NCBI RefSeq assembly: GCF_015206885.1
Contig: NZ_JADEXY010000008.1
Coordinates: forward strand, 1-53,289
From: Microcystis aeruginosa LEGE 91341
GTDB lineage: Bacteria > Cyanobacteriota > Cyanobacteriia > Cyanobacteriales > Microcystaceae
Length of the DNA: 53,289 nt
Direction of reading: 5' to 3'
The position numbers and the translations under genes were made by a program. Each line of letters opens with the position of its first letter. Position 1 is the first letter of the stretch. Of this stretch, positions 42,975-52,679 are shown one piece after another. A model generated the notes under the pieces. That model was given only the letters and a program-made list of their open reading frames with translations, ran no database searches and was not told the origin of the DNA.

Positions 42975-44069
42975 TTAACCTCTTGCTTTCAACCAATCGC
43001 TAATAGCGGGGGGTAAATCCCGTTGCACTTTGCCACTGACATACATTCCGATATGTCCGACGGGGAAAGCACAAGCGGTATAGTCAGAAGTACCGATATA
43101 ATTCCCTAAAGCGAGGGAAGAAGCGGGAGGGACAAGGTGATCTTTATCCGCATAAAGATTGAGAATTGGCATAGTCAGATTGTGTAAATCTACCCGTTTA
43201 TCTCCTAACATCACTTCCCCTTTAATCAGTTTATTTTGCTGATAGAAATCCTTGAGAAACTGTCGGTAGGATTCTCCTGCTTGGTCGGGACTATCAAAAA
43301 TCCATTTTTCCATACGCAGAAAATTAACTAATTTTGATTCGTCTTCCATGATGTCAGGAAAATCGAGGTATTTCTGATAACCTAACTGTAAAGGTTTCAA
43401 TTCCAGAAACTCTAAGTTGAGAAAATCTCCCGGAATATTACCCATGGTATCTACCATTAAATCGATGTCTAATGCTTCGGAACCCAGGGAACATCCCCCG
43501 CGCATATTTAAGAGGGTCTCGGTTTGATAAAAGTCCACTGGTGTCACCATTGTCACCAGATTTTTTATCTTATCAGGATAGAGGGAACTATAGCATAAAC
43601 TAAAGGTTCCCCCCTGACAGATTCCTAAGAGATTAATCTTGTCGAGATGGTGACTTTGACGAATAAAATCGACGCAATTATCCACATAACCATTGATATA
43701 ATCATCAAGGGTTAACCAGCGATCGCTTCTGGTGGGATATCCCCAATCAATTAAGTAGATATCTAAGCCTAATTTCAGCAGATTGGCCACTAAAGAACGC
43801 CCTTCCTGTAAATCTACCATGTAGGGACGATTGACCAAAGCATAAACCATCAGCAAGGGAATCTCGAAGGGTTTTTCAACCACGGGTTTAAAGTGGTAGA
43901 GAATGATTTTATCTTCCCGATAAACTGCTTCTTTTTCCGAGACTCCACACTGAATATCTTCTTCTTTAACTCGTTTGAGATTGTCTAAACCTTTGAGATT
44001 TTTCTGAGTTAATTCTAGATAATCTTGGGTAAAGTCTTCCAGTTTCACTTGCGTCAAAAATGGCCACAT
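42975..44069 (-). CDS. phaC: class III polyhydroxyalkanoate synthase, PhaC subunit
   Basis: 364 residues, the short class III form. Polymerises (R)-3-hydroxybutyryl-CoA on the granule surface together with PhaE. Alpha/beta-hydrolase with the lipase-like box GICQGG holding the nucleophile (Cys ~151), general base pair Asp (~308, YADKDHLVPP) and His (~339, VGHIGMYVSG); DWGYPTRSDRWLTLDDYING is a class signature. It is 76 bases downstream of phaE and both lie on the same strand, with GATAACT heptamers in the gap. ATG 44069 is preceded by CTAGGAGAAT. Confidence 0.93.
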   Translation of the reverse strand: MWPFLTQVKLEDFTQDYLELTQKNLKGLDNLKRVKEEDIQCGVSEKEAVYREDKIILYHFKPVVEKPFEIPLLMVYALVNRPYMVDLQEGRSLVANLLKLGLDIYLIDWGYPTRSDRWLTLDDYINGYVDNCVDFIRQSHHLDKINLLGICQGGTFSLCYSSLYPDKIKNLVTMVTPVDFYQTETLLNMRGGCSLGSEALDIDLMVDTMGNIPGDFLNLEFLELKPLQLGYQKYLDFPDIMEDESKLVNFLRMEKWIFDSPDQAGESYRQFLKDFYQQNKLIKGEVMLGDKRVDLHNLTMPILNLYADKDHLVPPASSLALGNYIGTSDYTACAFPVGHIGMYVSGKVQRDLPPAISDWLKARG

Positions 44070-44105
44070 AATTTAATTCTCCTAGGGAAGTAGGGAAGTG
44101 GGAAT

Positions 44106-44131
44106 TATAACTGATAACTGATAACTGATTG
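44106..44131. repeat. heptamer array (GATAACT)n between phaE and phaC
   Basis: Three to four GATAACT copies inside the operon gap, in the untranslated stretch before the phaC ribosome site. Confidence 0.85.
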
Positions 44132-44145
44132 TCAAGCATAATTAA

Positions 44146-45141
44146 CTAATTGTTACTTTCTACTGCTTGTTTTTCTCCTAAAGCTTTTTTGAGACTTTTT
44201 ACCTCTTTGCGTAATTCATAGATAGTCCGATGAATTTCATCGACTTCGCTGCGGGTAGGCAGATTCATTGAGCGCAGGTAAATTTCCATTAAATCCTGCT
44301 GTTTGAGGCGATAATCATTGAGGGAATTAATAAATTTTCCTCTTACTTTCAGGTTTTCTGGTTGACAAAAAGCCTTTTCAAAAATATCATCAGCGACGAC
44401 ACTCCACACATCTTGAAATTCTCGCCAATCCTTCACAGGCTTACCTTTTTCTGCTAGGAAAACTAATTTTTTAGTTAAAGCTTCAAAGGATTTAACTTGA
44501 ATATCAGCCAGCACAATTTGATAGTTAATACTAGCTTGATAAAGAACGCGCCAAGTTTCAAAACCATCGAGTAATTTGCGGTTAAATTCTCGCGGCAATC
44601 CCAATAAAGGCATCTGTAACCATTGGCCAAAAGTTTCATCATAAAACTTCTGCCAATAGATATTATTGAGTTCGATCAAGGAAGAAGTATTACCTAACCA
44701 AGCTTTGGTTATTGTGTCATTTGACAGCACCAAAGGATCGAACCATAAATGATTGAGACTTTGCAATTGTTGCAGGTAAATTGTCCATAGTTGACTGACA
44801 TCTTGACTACTTTGGGAAGTGGTGGTAGTAAAACTATTCAGTTGACCGCGCATCTGTTGGGTATAATTATTTAAAATTGTTTGCCAGTCTTCTCCTGTTT
44901 GCATTTTCGGAAAGATACTTTCCCAAGCTTCCATCGATAATTTTAGGAATTTGATCAATAAATCCCGATTATCAAAATAGCGCTGGGTTGCCTCTTGCAA
45001 TTCTGGTTTAATATTGCCCATAGGAGTCGGTATCGCCCCCATCATATCAAACCAACTTGACCACATTTTTGCCCCAGTTTCCGTCCAAAGATTGACGTAA
45101 TCTGCGGCCATATCACTCCAAGCTTGTGTCGGTTTATCCAT
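44146..45141 (-). CDS. phaE: class III polyhydroxyalkanoate synthase, PhaE subunit
   Basis: 331 residues. Partner that activates PhaC. Recognised by the typical PhaE composition, with many Trp and helices (AWSDMAADYVNLWTETGAKM, WSSWFDMM), the central LPREFNRKLLDGFETW stretch, and the C-terminal signature VRGKFINSLNDYRLKQQDLM...LPTRSEVDEIHRTIYELR, followed by a short coiled coil (RKEVKSLKKALGEKQ). No catalytic residues are expected. ATG 45141. It lies 72 bases after the small antitoxin-like gene. Confidence 0.9.
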   Translation of the reverse strand: MDKPTQAWSDMAADYVNLWTETGAKMWSSWFDMMGAIPTPMGNIKPELQEATQRYFDNRDLLIKFLKLSMEAWESIFPKMQTGEDWQTILNNYTQQMRGQLNSFTTTTSQSSQDVSQLWTIYLQQLQSLNHLWFDPLVLSNDTITKAWLGNTSSLIELNNIYWQKFYDETFGQWLQMPLLGLPREFNRKLLDGFETWRVLYQASINYQIVLADIQVKSFEALTKKLVFLAEKGKPVKDWREFQDVWSVVADDIFEKAFCQPENLKVRGKFINSLNDYRLKQQDLMEIYLRSMNLPTRSEVDEIHRTIYELRKEVKSLKKALGEKQAVESNN

Positions 45142-45213
45142 TATTTTTGCCTTTTTCCTTTAACTCTAATTTCGCTAGTTTACTAACCCACCCTACACCC
45201 GATAACTGATAAG

Positions 45214-46361
<1,148 letters not shown>

Positions 46362-46373
46362 AGCTTTTTCCTC

Positions 46374-47564
46374 CTAAACTCTTTCAATTGCGATCGCTGT
46401 TCCGCCACCGGTCCCATGACAGATGGCCCCCATACCGAGGGTTTTATCCTGTACTTTCAACGCGTTAATTAACGTCACCAGAATCCGCGCTCCGGAAGCA
46501 CCGATGGGATGACCTAATGCGATCGCACCACCGTGAACGTTTTGTTTTTCCCTCGCTAACCCCAGATCCATCTCAAACAGGAGATTATTTAAAGCAAAAG
46601 CTTCGTTATTTTCCACTAAATCGAAATCTTCGATCGTTTTATCTAAAGATGCCAGTAATTTTTTCACCGCCGGGACAGTGGCTTCCGGGAAGCGATCGGT
46701 TTTTCCGGCAGCCACAGCACCGCCAAGGATTTTGGCAATTGGTTTTAAACCGTACTGATCCACAGCTTTTTGACTGGCTAAAAGGATAGCGGCAGCCCCA
46801 TCGGAAATCTGACTACTATTCCCTGCGGTTAAAACTCCCGACGGATTAAAAGCCGGCCGCAGTTTTCCTAAACCTTCCGGGGTACTATCGGAACGAATAC
46901 CCTCATCTTGAGCGATAATTGTGGAACCTTTCTTAGATTTAAGCTCAATTGGCACGATTTCACCGTTAAACCAGCTTTTTTCTGTGGCTGTGGCCGCTCT
47001 TTGGTGGGATAAAGCGGCAATTTCGTCTAATGCTTGCCGAGAAACCCCGCGATCGAGACAGAGGCGATCAACTTGGGAACCCATAACCTCAGTCGTGGTA
47101 GCATCGGTTAAGCCATCGTGGAGTAATAGGTCGGTTAATTGTTCCGGCGCACCCATGAGGAATTTATAACCCCACCGGGCCCGATGGGAGAGAAAAAAGC
47201 CGGTCTGGGACATGGATTCAATGCCACCAGCGAGGACGAGATCCGCTTCTCCAGCGCGAATTGAGGTAGCAGCGTTACTAACGGCAATCATTCCCGAAGA
47301 ACAAACCATATCCACCCGATATCCGTCCACGCTTACGGGAATTCCCGCTTTAATCGCCGCTTGCCGGGGAATTAACTGACCATGACCCGATCCCAAAACA
47401 TTGCCGAAAATGTACAAATCTAGGGCTTCTGGGGGCAAATTAGCGATTTCTAGGGCGGATTTCATCACTGTTGCCCCTAAATCGGCCGGGGATAATCCCA
47501 TTAATCCCCCACCAAAACGACCAATTGGAGTCCGGACAGCGGCCACGATATAAACTTCTTGCAT
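46374..47564 (-). CDS. phaA: acetyl-CoA acetyltransferase (beta-ketothiolase)
   Basis: 396 residues from ATG 47564 (MQEVYIVAAVRTPIGRFGG), preceded by GAGAGAAG; 24 more codons are open upstream but do not belong to the family. Joins two acetyl-CoA into acetoacetyl-CoA, the first step to polyhydroxybutyrate. Active-site elements: nucleophilic Cys in VCSSGM, His in NVHGGAIALGHPIGASGAR, and Cys in CHGTGGG. First gene of the phaA-phaB-phaE-phaC cluster, so the operon promoter should lie in the 219 bases between it and the divergent flavoprotein gene. Confidence 0.95.
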   Translation of the reverse strand: MQEVYIVAAVRTPIGRFGGGLMGLSPADLGATVMKSALEIANLPPEALDLYIFGNVLGSGHGQLIPRQAAIKAGIPVSVDGYRVDMVCSSGMIAVSNAATSIRAGEADLVLAGGIESMSQTGFFLSHRARWGYKFLMGAPEQLTDLLLHDGLTDATTTEVMGSQVDRLCLDRGVSRQALDEIAALSHQRAATATEKSWFNGEIVPIELKSKKGSTIIAQDEGIRSDSTPEGLGKLRPAFNPSGVLTAGNSSQISDGAAAILLASQKAVDQYGLKPIAKILGGAVAAGKTDRFPEATVPAVKKLLASLDKTIEDFDLVENNEAFALNNLLFEMDLGLAREKQNVHGGAIALGHPIGASGARILVTLINALKVQDKTLGMGAICHGTGGGTAIAIERV

Positions 47565-47783
47565 AGACTTCTCTCTATTGGGAAGCGAAGATACTAGATA
47601 GAATTTACTTAAGAATATCGAGTCCGAAAAGATCAAAATCCCAATTTACTGTCATTGGTTAAAAGTTCCTAGCCTCGATGCCTTGAGTTTTTGTCTATCT
47701 ACTCTCGATCTTGCAACAGAATTTCTGTGTCAGAAGATATATTCATTAGAATTTAACTTTTCCGGCAGCAATCCCCTTTTTTT

Positions 47784-48917
47784 ATGGATTTAGTCAAGCG
47801 CCTAGTTTTTATCGGTGGTGGCCATAGTCATGCGATCGCTCTTCGTCTTTGGGGGCAATCACCCCTAAAAAACGTTCAATTAACTTTAATTAGCGATGTT
47901 ACCCATACCCCCTATTCGGGAATGTTACCCGGCCACATCGCCGGTTTTTATGATTTTGCCGAGACTCATATCGATTTACCTTCTCTAGCTAGGTATTCTC
48001 AAGCGCAATTCTGTTTAGCTAAAGCTATTTTCATAGATACGGAAAAATGTCAAGTAATTTGTGACAATTCTTTACAAATTCCCTTTGATTATCTCTCGAT
48101 CGATATTGGCAGCATCCCAGCAGTGGATAATGTTATCGGTGCTAAAGAGTACGCTATTCCTGCCAAACCAGTACCGATTTTTCGGCAAGGATGGCAAGAA
48201 ATCCTGAAAAAAGCGGTTAGTAAACCTAATAATACTCTAAATATCGTCATTGTTGGTGGAGGCGCAGGTGGAGTTGAATTAGCTTTAAATATGCAGTCCC
48301 GTTTGGCCAAAATTCTCAACTCTAGCAGTAATTTGAATTTATCTCTAATTCATCGAGGAAAAAAACTCCTACCAGCCCATAATAATTGGGTCGGTCAACG
48401 TTTAGAGAATATTTGTCAACAAAGGGGAATTAGATTATATTTATCAACGGATGTGACGGCAGTGCAAGCAGATCAGATTATCTGTTCATCGGGGTTAGTT
48501 TTGCCCGTAGATTATACAATTTGGGTAACGGCTGCCTCGGCCCCTAGTTGGATTAAAGCTTCGGGATTACTGACAGATGAAAAAGGGTTTATTTTAGTGA
48601 ATAATTATCTGCAATCTCTTTCCCATCCCCATATTTTTGCCGTGGGAGATATTGCCACGATTCCAGATTATCCCCGTCCGAAAGCGGGAGTTTTTGCCGT
48701 CCGACAAGGTAAACCCCTGTTCGATAATTTAGTTAGAATTCTGCAAAATCAGCCTCTAAAACCCTATTTTCCCCAGAAAAATTATCTGAGTTTAATCGGG
48801 ACAGGAGACCAACAAGCGATCGCATCTTGGGGCGGTTTTGGCTGGCAATCACCGTTATTATGGTTATGGAAAGATCGGATCGATCGAGCTTTTATGAGAC
48901 AATTTGATAAGCTCTAG
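47784..48917 (+). CDS. stand-alone NDH-like FAD oxidoreductase (SelD N-terminal-type)
   Basis: 377 residues. Two-dinucleotide-fold flavoprotein: FAD loop VFIGGGHSHAIALRLWG, THTPYSGMLPGHIAGFY, NAD-loop VIVGGGAGGVELALNM, and the C-terminal HIFAVGDIATIPDYPRPKAGVFAVRQGKPLFDNL. This subgroup (TIGR03169 type) is typically found fused in front of selenophosphate synthetase SelD in cyanobacteria; here the chain ends at RAFMRQFDKL, where the SelD half would begin, and a MITE-like repeat starts three bases after the stop. Function alone unknown; likely NAD(P)H or quinone redox. Confidence 0.75.
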   Translation: MDLVKRLVFIGGGHSHAIALRLWGQSPLKNVQLTLISDVTHTPYSGMLPGHIAGFYDFAETHIDLPSLARYSQAQFCLAKAIFIDTEKCQVICDNSLQIPFDYLSIDIGSIPAVDNVIGAKEYAIPAKPVPIFRQGWQEILKKAVSKPNNTLNIVIVGGGAGGVELALNMQSRLAKILNSSSNLNLSLIHRGKKLLPAHNNWVGQRLENICQQRGIRLYLSTDVTAVQADQIICSSGLVLPVDYTIWVTAASAPSWIKASGLLTDEKGFILVNNYLQSLSHPHIFAVGDIATIPDYPRPKAGVFAVRQGKPLFDNLVRILQNQPLKPYFPQKNYLSLIGTGDQQAIASWGGFGWQSPLLWLWKDRIDRAFMRQFDKL

Positions 48918-48920
48918 TTA

Positions 48921-48981
48921 ATAAGTAGGTAGGTGTTAAAAATTATCAGACACCCCCCTTATCAAGGGGGGATTAAGGGGG
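48921..48981. mobile_element. left part of a TAAGTAG-type MITE-like repeat
   Basis: ATAAGTAGGTAGGTGTTAAA followed by the ACACCCCCCTTATCAAGGGG core, matching 30692-30756 closely. The right end found in the other copies is missing; the sequence becomes unique after 48981. Confidence 0.65.
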
Positions 48982-49155
48982 AATAAGAGGCAAAATTGCT
49001 GATTATCGTCCAATAGCACCGAGTTACTGTCAAGGCCGTTGGGAGTAAAATCTGATTTGGGAATCCCACAACCTGATAAAGTAAAAATCGTCCCGATACC
49101 TTGACTGGTTAAGGGAAAGAACGTCAATAGTTTGTTAAATAGTACATATAAACCA

Positions 49156-49596
49156 ATGCCACGTCTTCGCTCGATTATTTCCCTAGTTTTAGTCCTAGTT
49201 ACTACCCTGCTGGTTAGCTGCAGTGGTCCCCAAGCAACTATCCCCACCGTTTACAGTCCCCAAAAAATCGAACAGTTACAGGTTTACATCCAACCCATAG
49301 AAGGATTTCGCGAAAAAATGAGCGTTTTGCAAGACCTCATCGCTGACAAAAATTGGGTAGATACTCGCACCTATATCCACGGTCCTTTGGGGCAATTGCG
49401 TCAGGAAATGGTAGGATTATCCCGTAATTTACTGCCCAAAGACCAAGAAAAAGCCAAGCAGTTAGCGAAAAATCTTTTCGTTCACTTTGAACGTATCGAT
49501 GCGGCAGCCAAAGAAAAAGATGCTAGTCTCGCTGCTAATCAATTCCAAGAAGCATTAAAAGACTTCGATGCTTTCTTAAATATTGTTCCTAGTTAG
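49156..49596 (+). CDS. psbQ: photosystem II lumenal lipoprotein PsbQ (CyanoQ)
   Basis: 146 residues from ATG 49156. Lipoprotein signal with lipobox VSCS (LVLVLVTTLLVSC), as in CyanoQ, which is anchored on the lumenal face of PSII and stabilises the water-splitting site. The mature part is the expected four-helix bundle: IEQLQVYIQPIEGFREKMSVL, DWVDTRTYIHGPLGQLRQEM-type block (here NWVDTRTYIHGPLGQLRQEM), LARNLF-type helix (KQLAKNLFVHFERIDAAA) and QFQEALKDFDAFLNIVP. Length equals that of cyanobacterial homologues. Confidence 0.9.
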   Translation: MPRLRSIISLVLVLVTTLLVSCSGPQATIPTVYSPQKIEQLQVYIQPIEGFREKMSVLQDLIADKNWVDTRTYIHGPLGQLRQEMVGLSRNLLPKDQEKAKQLAKNLFVHFERIDAAAKEKDASLAANQFQEALKDFDAFLNIVPS

Positions 49597-49609
49597 TTTG
49601 TATCAGTGA

Positions 49610-49637
49610 TCGGTGATCGCCAATCAGTGATCACCGA
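49610..49637. other. hairpin between convergent psbQ and ferredoxin genes
   Basis: TCGGTGATC 49610-49618 pairs with GATCACCGA 49629-49637, loop 10. No U-run on either side, so it may be an attenuated two-way terminator or a by-product of GTGATCA heptamers. Confidence 0.4.
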
Positions 49638-49666
49638 CCAGTCCGCAGCTAAAAAACCGATAAATG

Positions 49667-49966
49667 CTATTTTGGTTTGGTTTGGACGCTGATGGGGCCA
49701 TTAACCATGGTTTGACAGGCTAAACGGTAATTTTCGGGTTTTTTCTTCAGACAGCGCTGTTCAAAGTCGGTTTTAGCCGAGAGATTTTCCAGACCCTCGA
49801 CAATTGCCACTATACAAGTACCACACTGACCGTAACCGCCACAATTCATCAATTTACCGCTAAAAGTGTAGATATCAACGCCATTCTGGATTGCTTTCTC
49901 TCGTAAATTCGCTCCATCTGCCGCTACCACGATCTTATTCTCTTTGACGAAGTTGATGTTACCCAT
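49667..49966 (-). CDS. [2Fe-2S] ferredoxin
   Basis: 99 residues. Cluster ligands are in C-x5-C-x2-C ([11 protein letters not shown]) and a distant Cys in YRLACQTMV, the adrenodoxin-like spacing rather than the plant-photosynthetic C-x4-C-x2-C. Such small ferredoxins are found across cyanobacteria (Synechocystis has a similar protein) with no settled partner. ATG 49966. It is 43 bases downstream of the CoaBC-like gene on the same strand and may be in its transcript. Confidence 0.85.
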   Translation of the reverse strand: MGNINFVKENKIVVAADGANLREKAIQNGVDIYTFSGKLMNCGGYGQCGTCIVAIVEGLENLSAKTDFEQRCLKKKPENYRLACQTMVNGPISVQTKPK

Positions 49967-50009
49967 GACTGTGTTACCCTAAATTTTTGCAAATTAATAT
50001 TAAAAAATA

Positions 50010-51269
50010 TTAAATTTTTTTGATTGTAACATTTTTGGCTCGTTCCTCTAAATATTCGGCGATGCCAATAGCGATCGCTTTTTTACCGATAAATTTCCCC
50101 AGTGCCGCTTTTGTCACCAAATAAGCCACCTGTTCCCCGTGATCGCCCTTTTCCTCACCTCGATTAGCAATGACCGCCTGATAGCCCTTTTCTAGGCGTT
50201 TACGGGCGATTTCCAGCAACTCCTCCTGACTAACTCCCTCCTGATACTTGAAAGTCACCATCTCTAAATCGGGAAAATTTTCTCTCACCTTGTCAATCAC
50301 TTTTTCCGTCGGCACAAAATTAAGATTTAACTGCCCTCCACTGGGAATCTTACCAGAAAAAGGGCTTTCTAAGCGATAATCGGCCACTGCCGCCGAGAAA
50401 ATGCCAAATTGATAATCTTTACTCTCTAATTCGACCATCACCTTCCCTAGATACTCGTCATAAGTTTCAATAATTTCGTGGGGTAAATAAGCGGGGGGTG
50501 TATAGCTGCCCCGTCCGTGGATTAACTGCACCTTTGCCCCGCGCAGGTATAATTCTTCTGTGATAGCGACCCCTAACTGTCCAGTAAAACGATTGGTTAA
50601 ACGACGGATATTATCGATAATCACCGGTGTGGGTCCACCAGTGACTAAAATCGGCCTATTTTTCAGCACAGAATTACTGAGAATCCCACAGGCTGCCACG
50701 GTAATCTCTTTTTCCCCAGGGAGATTGTGTTTACCGTAATCATCCCGGGGTGGCATAATCTCGACTCCCCAGCGATCGAGAGTTTGCAAAGATTCGCTCA
50801 GAATAGCATTATGTAAACTGCCGTGCATGGTGGGGACGAGCAGAATTTTAGTTTTTCCCTTTTCCAGTCGTCCCAAGGCCGAGGCCAAGCATGAAGTGAT
50901 CACTCCGTCAGCGATTCCGTAACGAAACTTATTAATCGTGTTATAGGTAGCAGGGGCGACTAAATAAAGATCAAAGGGAGATTGATCGCTTAAATGTTCT
51001 GCTTTTGCCGTTAATTGACTAACTACGGGATTAAGCGTACTCCATTCCAAAGCTTCCCTAGTGACGTATCTTAAAGCTTCTTCCGAGACAAAAGCCACGA
51101 CTGTGGCCCCGAATTTCCGCAAAGATCGGGCAATTAGCGGTGCTTTCATGGCTGCAATCCCTCCCGTTACCAGTAAAGCAATCCTTTTACCCCAGAGATG
51201 ATGATTTTCTAAGGGTACTTCGCGATCGCCTAAGTCCGAATCCGTGGGAGGGGAGAAATTCCAAGTCAT
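50010..51269 (-). CDS. CoaBC-like bifunctional flavoprotein (phosphopantothenoylcysteine decarboxylase / synthetase)
   Basis: 419 residues in the two-domain layout of CoaBC (Dfp), which makes 4'-phosphopantothenoylcysteine and decarboxylates it toward coenzyme A. N-terminal flavin domain: LLVTGGIAAMKAPLIARSLRK, the His in AEHLSDQ, and VAPATYNTINKFRYGIADGV (PASANT equivalent reads PATYNT). C-terminal synthetase domain: ILVTGGPTPVIIDNIRRLTNRFTG and GIFSAAVADYRLESP. Oddities: the clamp around the usual Cys (ACGxxGxGRM in E. coli) reads DDYGKHNLPGEKE, with no Cys, and the synthetase loop lacks the usual TREPIDPVR wording. It is probably a paralogue or a diverged CoaBC; whether it is the only one cannot be told here. 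Confidence 0.7.
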   Translation of the reverse strand: MTWNFSPPTDSDLGDREVPLENHHLWGKRIALLVTGGIAAMKAPLIARSLRKFGATVVAFVSEEALRYVTREALEWSTLNPVVSQLTAKAEHLSDQSPFDLYLVAPATYNTINKFRYGIADGVITSCLASALGRLEKGKTKILLVPTMHGSLHNAILSESLQTLDRWGVEIMPPRDDYGKHNLPGEKEITVAACGILSNSVLKNRPILVTGGPTPVIIDNIRRLTNRFTGQLGVAITEELYLRGAKVQLIHGRGSYTPPAYLPHEIIETYDEYLGKVMVELESKDYQFGIFSAAVADYRLESPFSGKIPSGGQLNLNFVPTEKVIDKVRENFPDLEMVTFKYQEGVSQEELLEIARKRLEKGYQAVIANRGEEKGDHGEQVAYLVTKAALGKFIGKKAIAIGIAEYLEERAKNVTIKKI

Positions 51270-51673
<404 letters not shown>

Positions 51674-52615
51674 ATGATTGACAAAATTTTAACTAAAGTT
51701 CGATCGCTTGCCAAGCCGTTATTAGTTCTAGGATTAGTGACAACGTTGATTTTAGGCAGTATTCCCAGTGCTTTAGCGGCATCGGGGGGTAGAATGGGTG
51801 GCGGTAGTTTTCGCGCCCCTAGTCGCAGTATTAGTCCTTCTAGGGGTGGTGGTTACAGTTCCCCCGGTTACGGTGGGGGTATTGGTTTTCCCTTCCTCTT
51901 ACCCTTCTTTTGGGGTGGTGGTGGCGGTGGCTTAATTTCTCTGCTAATCTTTTTTGCTATTGCCAATTTCCTCGTTAATGCTTTCCGTAATGGTGGAGGC
52001 AGTGATGAGAATGGTATGGCTGTTGAACCGGGATATGAAACCGTCTCCGTGGCTAAAGTACAGGTGGGTTTGTTGGCTAATGCCCGTTATCTGCAACAAG
52101 AATTAAATCAAATCGCCCTAACTGTCGATACTAGCACCTCCGAGGGACGAGTCGAAGTCTTACAAGAATCGGCCCTGGCCCTGTTACGTCATCCAGAATA
52201 CTGGGTTTATGGTAACGTCGATTGTCAACAAACCAGCCTCAGCAGTGCAGAAGCGAAGTTTAATCAGTGGTCTCTCAACGAACGCGGTAAATTAACGGCG
52301 GAAACCTTAACTAATTACAATAACCAACTGCGTCAAGGTTCTAGAGACAATATTTTACCCGAATCGGCTGGGGAATTAGCTAAAAGCGCACCGGATGGCT
52401 ATATTTTGGTGACTATTTTAGCCGGCATTGTTGGTAAATTTTCCCTACCGAAAATTAATGACTCCCAAGACTTGAAACAGGCCCTGCAACAAATTGGTAG
52501 TATGGGAGGCGATCGACTTTTAGCGGTAGAAGTGATTTGGACCCCCCAAAGCGAGGGTGATATTCTCAGTCAAGACGACATTCTCGCCAATTATCCCGAT
52601 CTAAAATTAGTGTAA
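51674..52615 (+). CDS. DUF1517 membrane protein
   Basis: 313 residues. Signal segment (PLLVLGLVTTLILGSIPSALA) is followed by a Gly/Ser/Arg-rich stretch (GGRMGGGSFRAPSRSISPSRGGG) and a single membrane helix (LISLLIFFAIANFLVNAF, ~95-112). The soluble C-terminal part is the DUF1517 domain (VSVAKVQVGLLANARYLQQEL, LLRHPEYWVYGNVDCQQTS, YILVTILAGI, DRLLAVEVIWTPQ), shared by cyanobacteria and chloroplasts. Function unsettled; a thylakoid or envelope role is likely. ATG 51674, with a terminator 31 bases after the stop. Confidence 0.85.
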   Translation: MIDKILTKVRSLAKPLLVLGLVTTLILGSIPSALAASGGRMGGGSFRAPSRSISPSRGGGYSSPGYGGGIGFPFLLPFFWGGGGGGLISLLIFFAIANFLVNAFRNGGGSDENGMAVEPGYETVSVAKVQVGLLANARYLQQELNQIALTVDTSTSEGRVEVLQESALALLRHPEYWVYGNVDCQQTSLSSAEAKFNQWSLNERGKLTAETLTNYNNQLRQGSRDNILPESAGELAKSAPDGYILVTILAGIVGKFSLPKINDSQDLKQALQQIGSMGGDRLLAVEVIWTPQSEGDILSQDDILANYPDLKLV

Positions 52616-52645
52616 TTTGTCGGGGAATAACTCTAGATATTGGCT

Positions 52646-52675
52646 AAAATCTCCCTTATTACGGGGAGATTTTTT
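52646..52675 (+). terminator. terminator of the DUF1517 gene
   Basis: AAAATCTCCC 52646-52655 pairs with GGGAGATTTT 52664-52673, loop 8, with T-run to 52675. Confidence 0.9.
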
Positions 52676-52679
52676 GATT

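Noticed and set aside
48936-49247. 103-residue frame on the minus strand opposite psbQ
   Set aside because: It starts inside psbQ in antisense and ends in the dispersed repeat; no recognisable domain.
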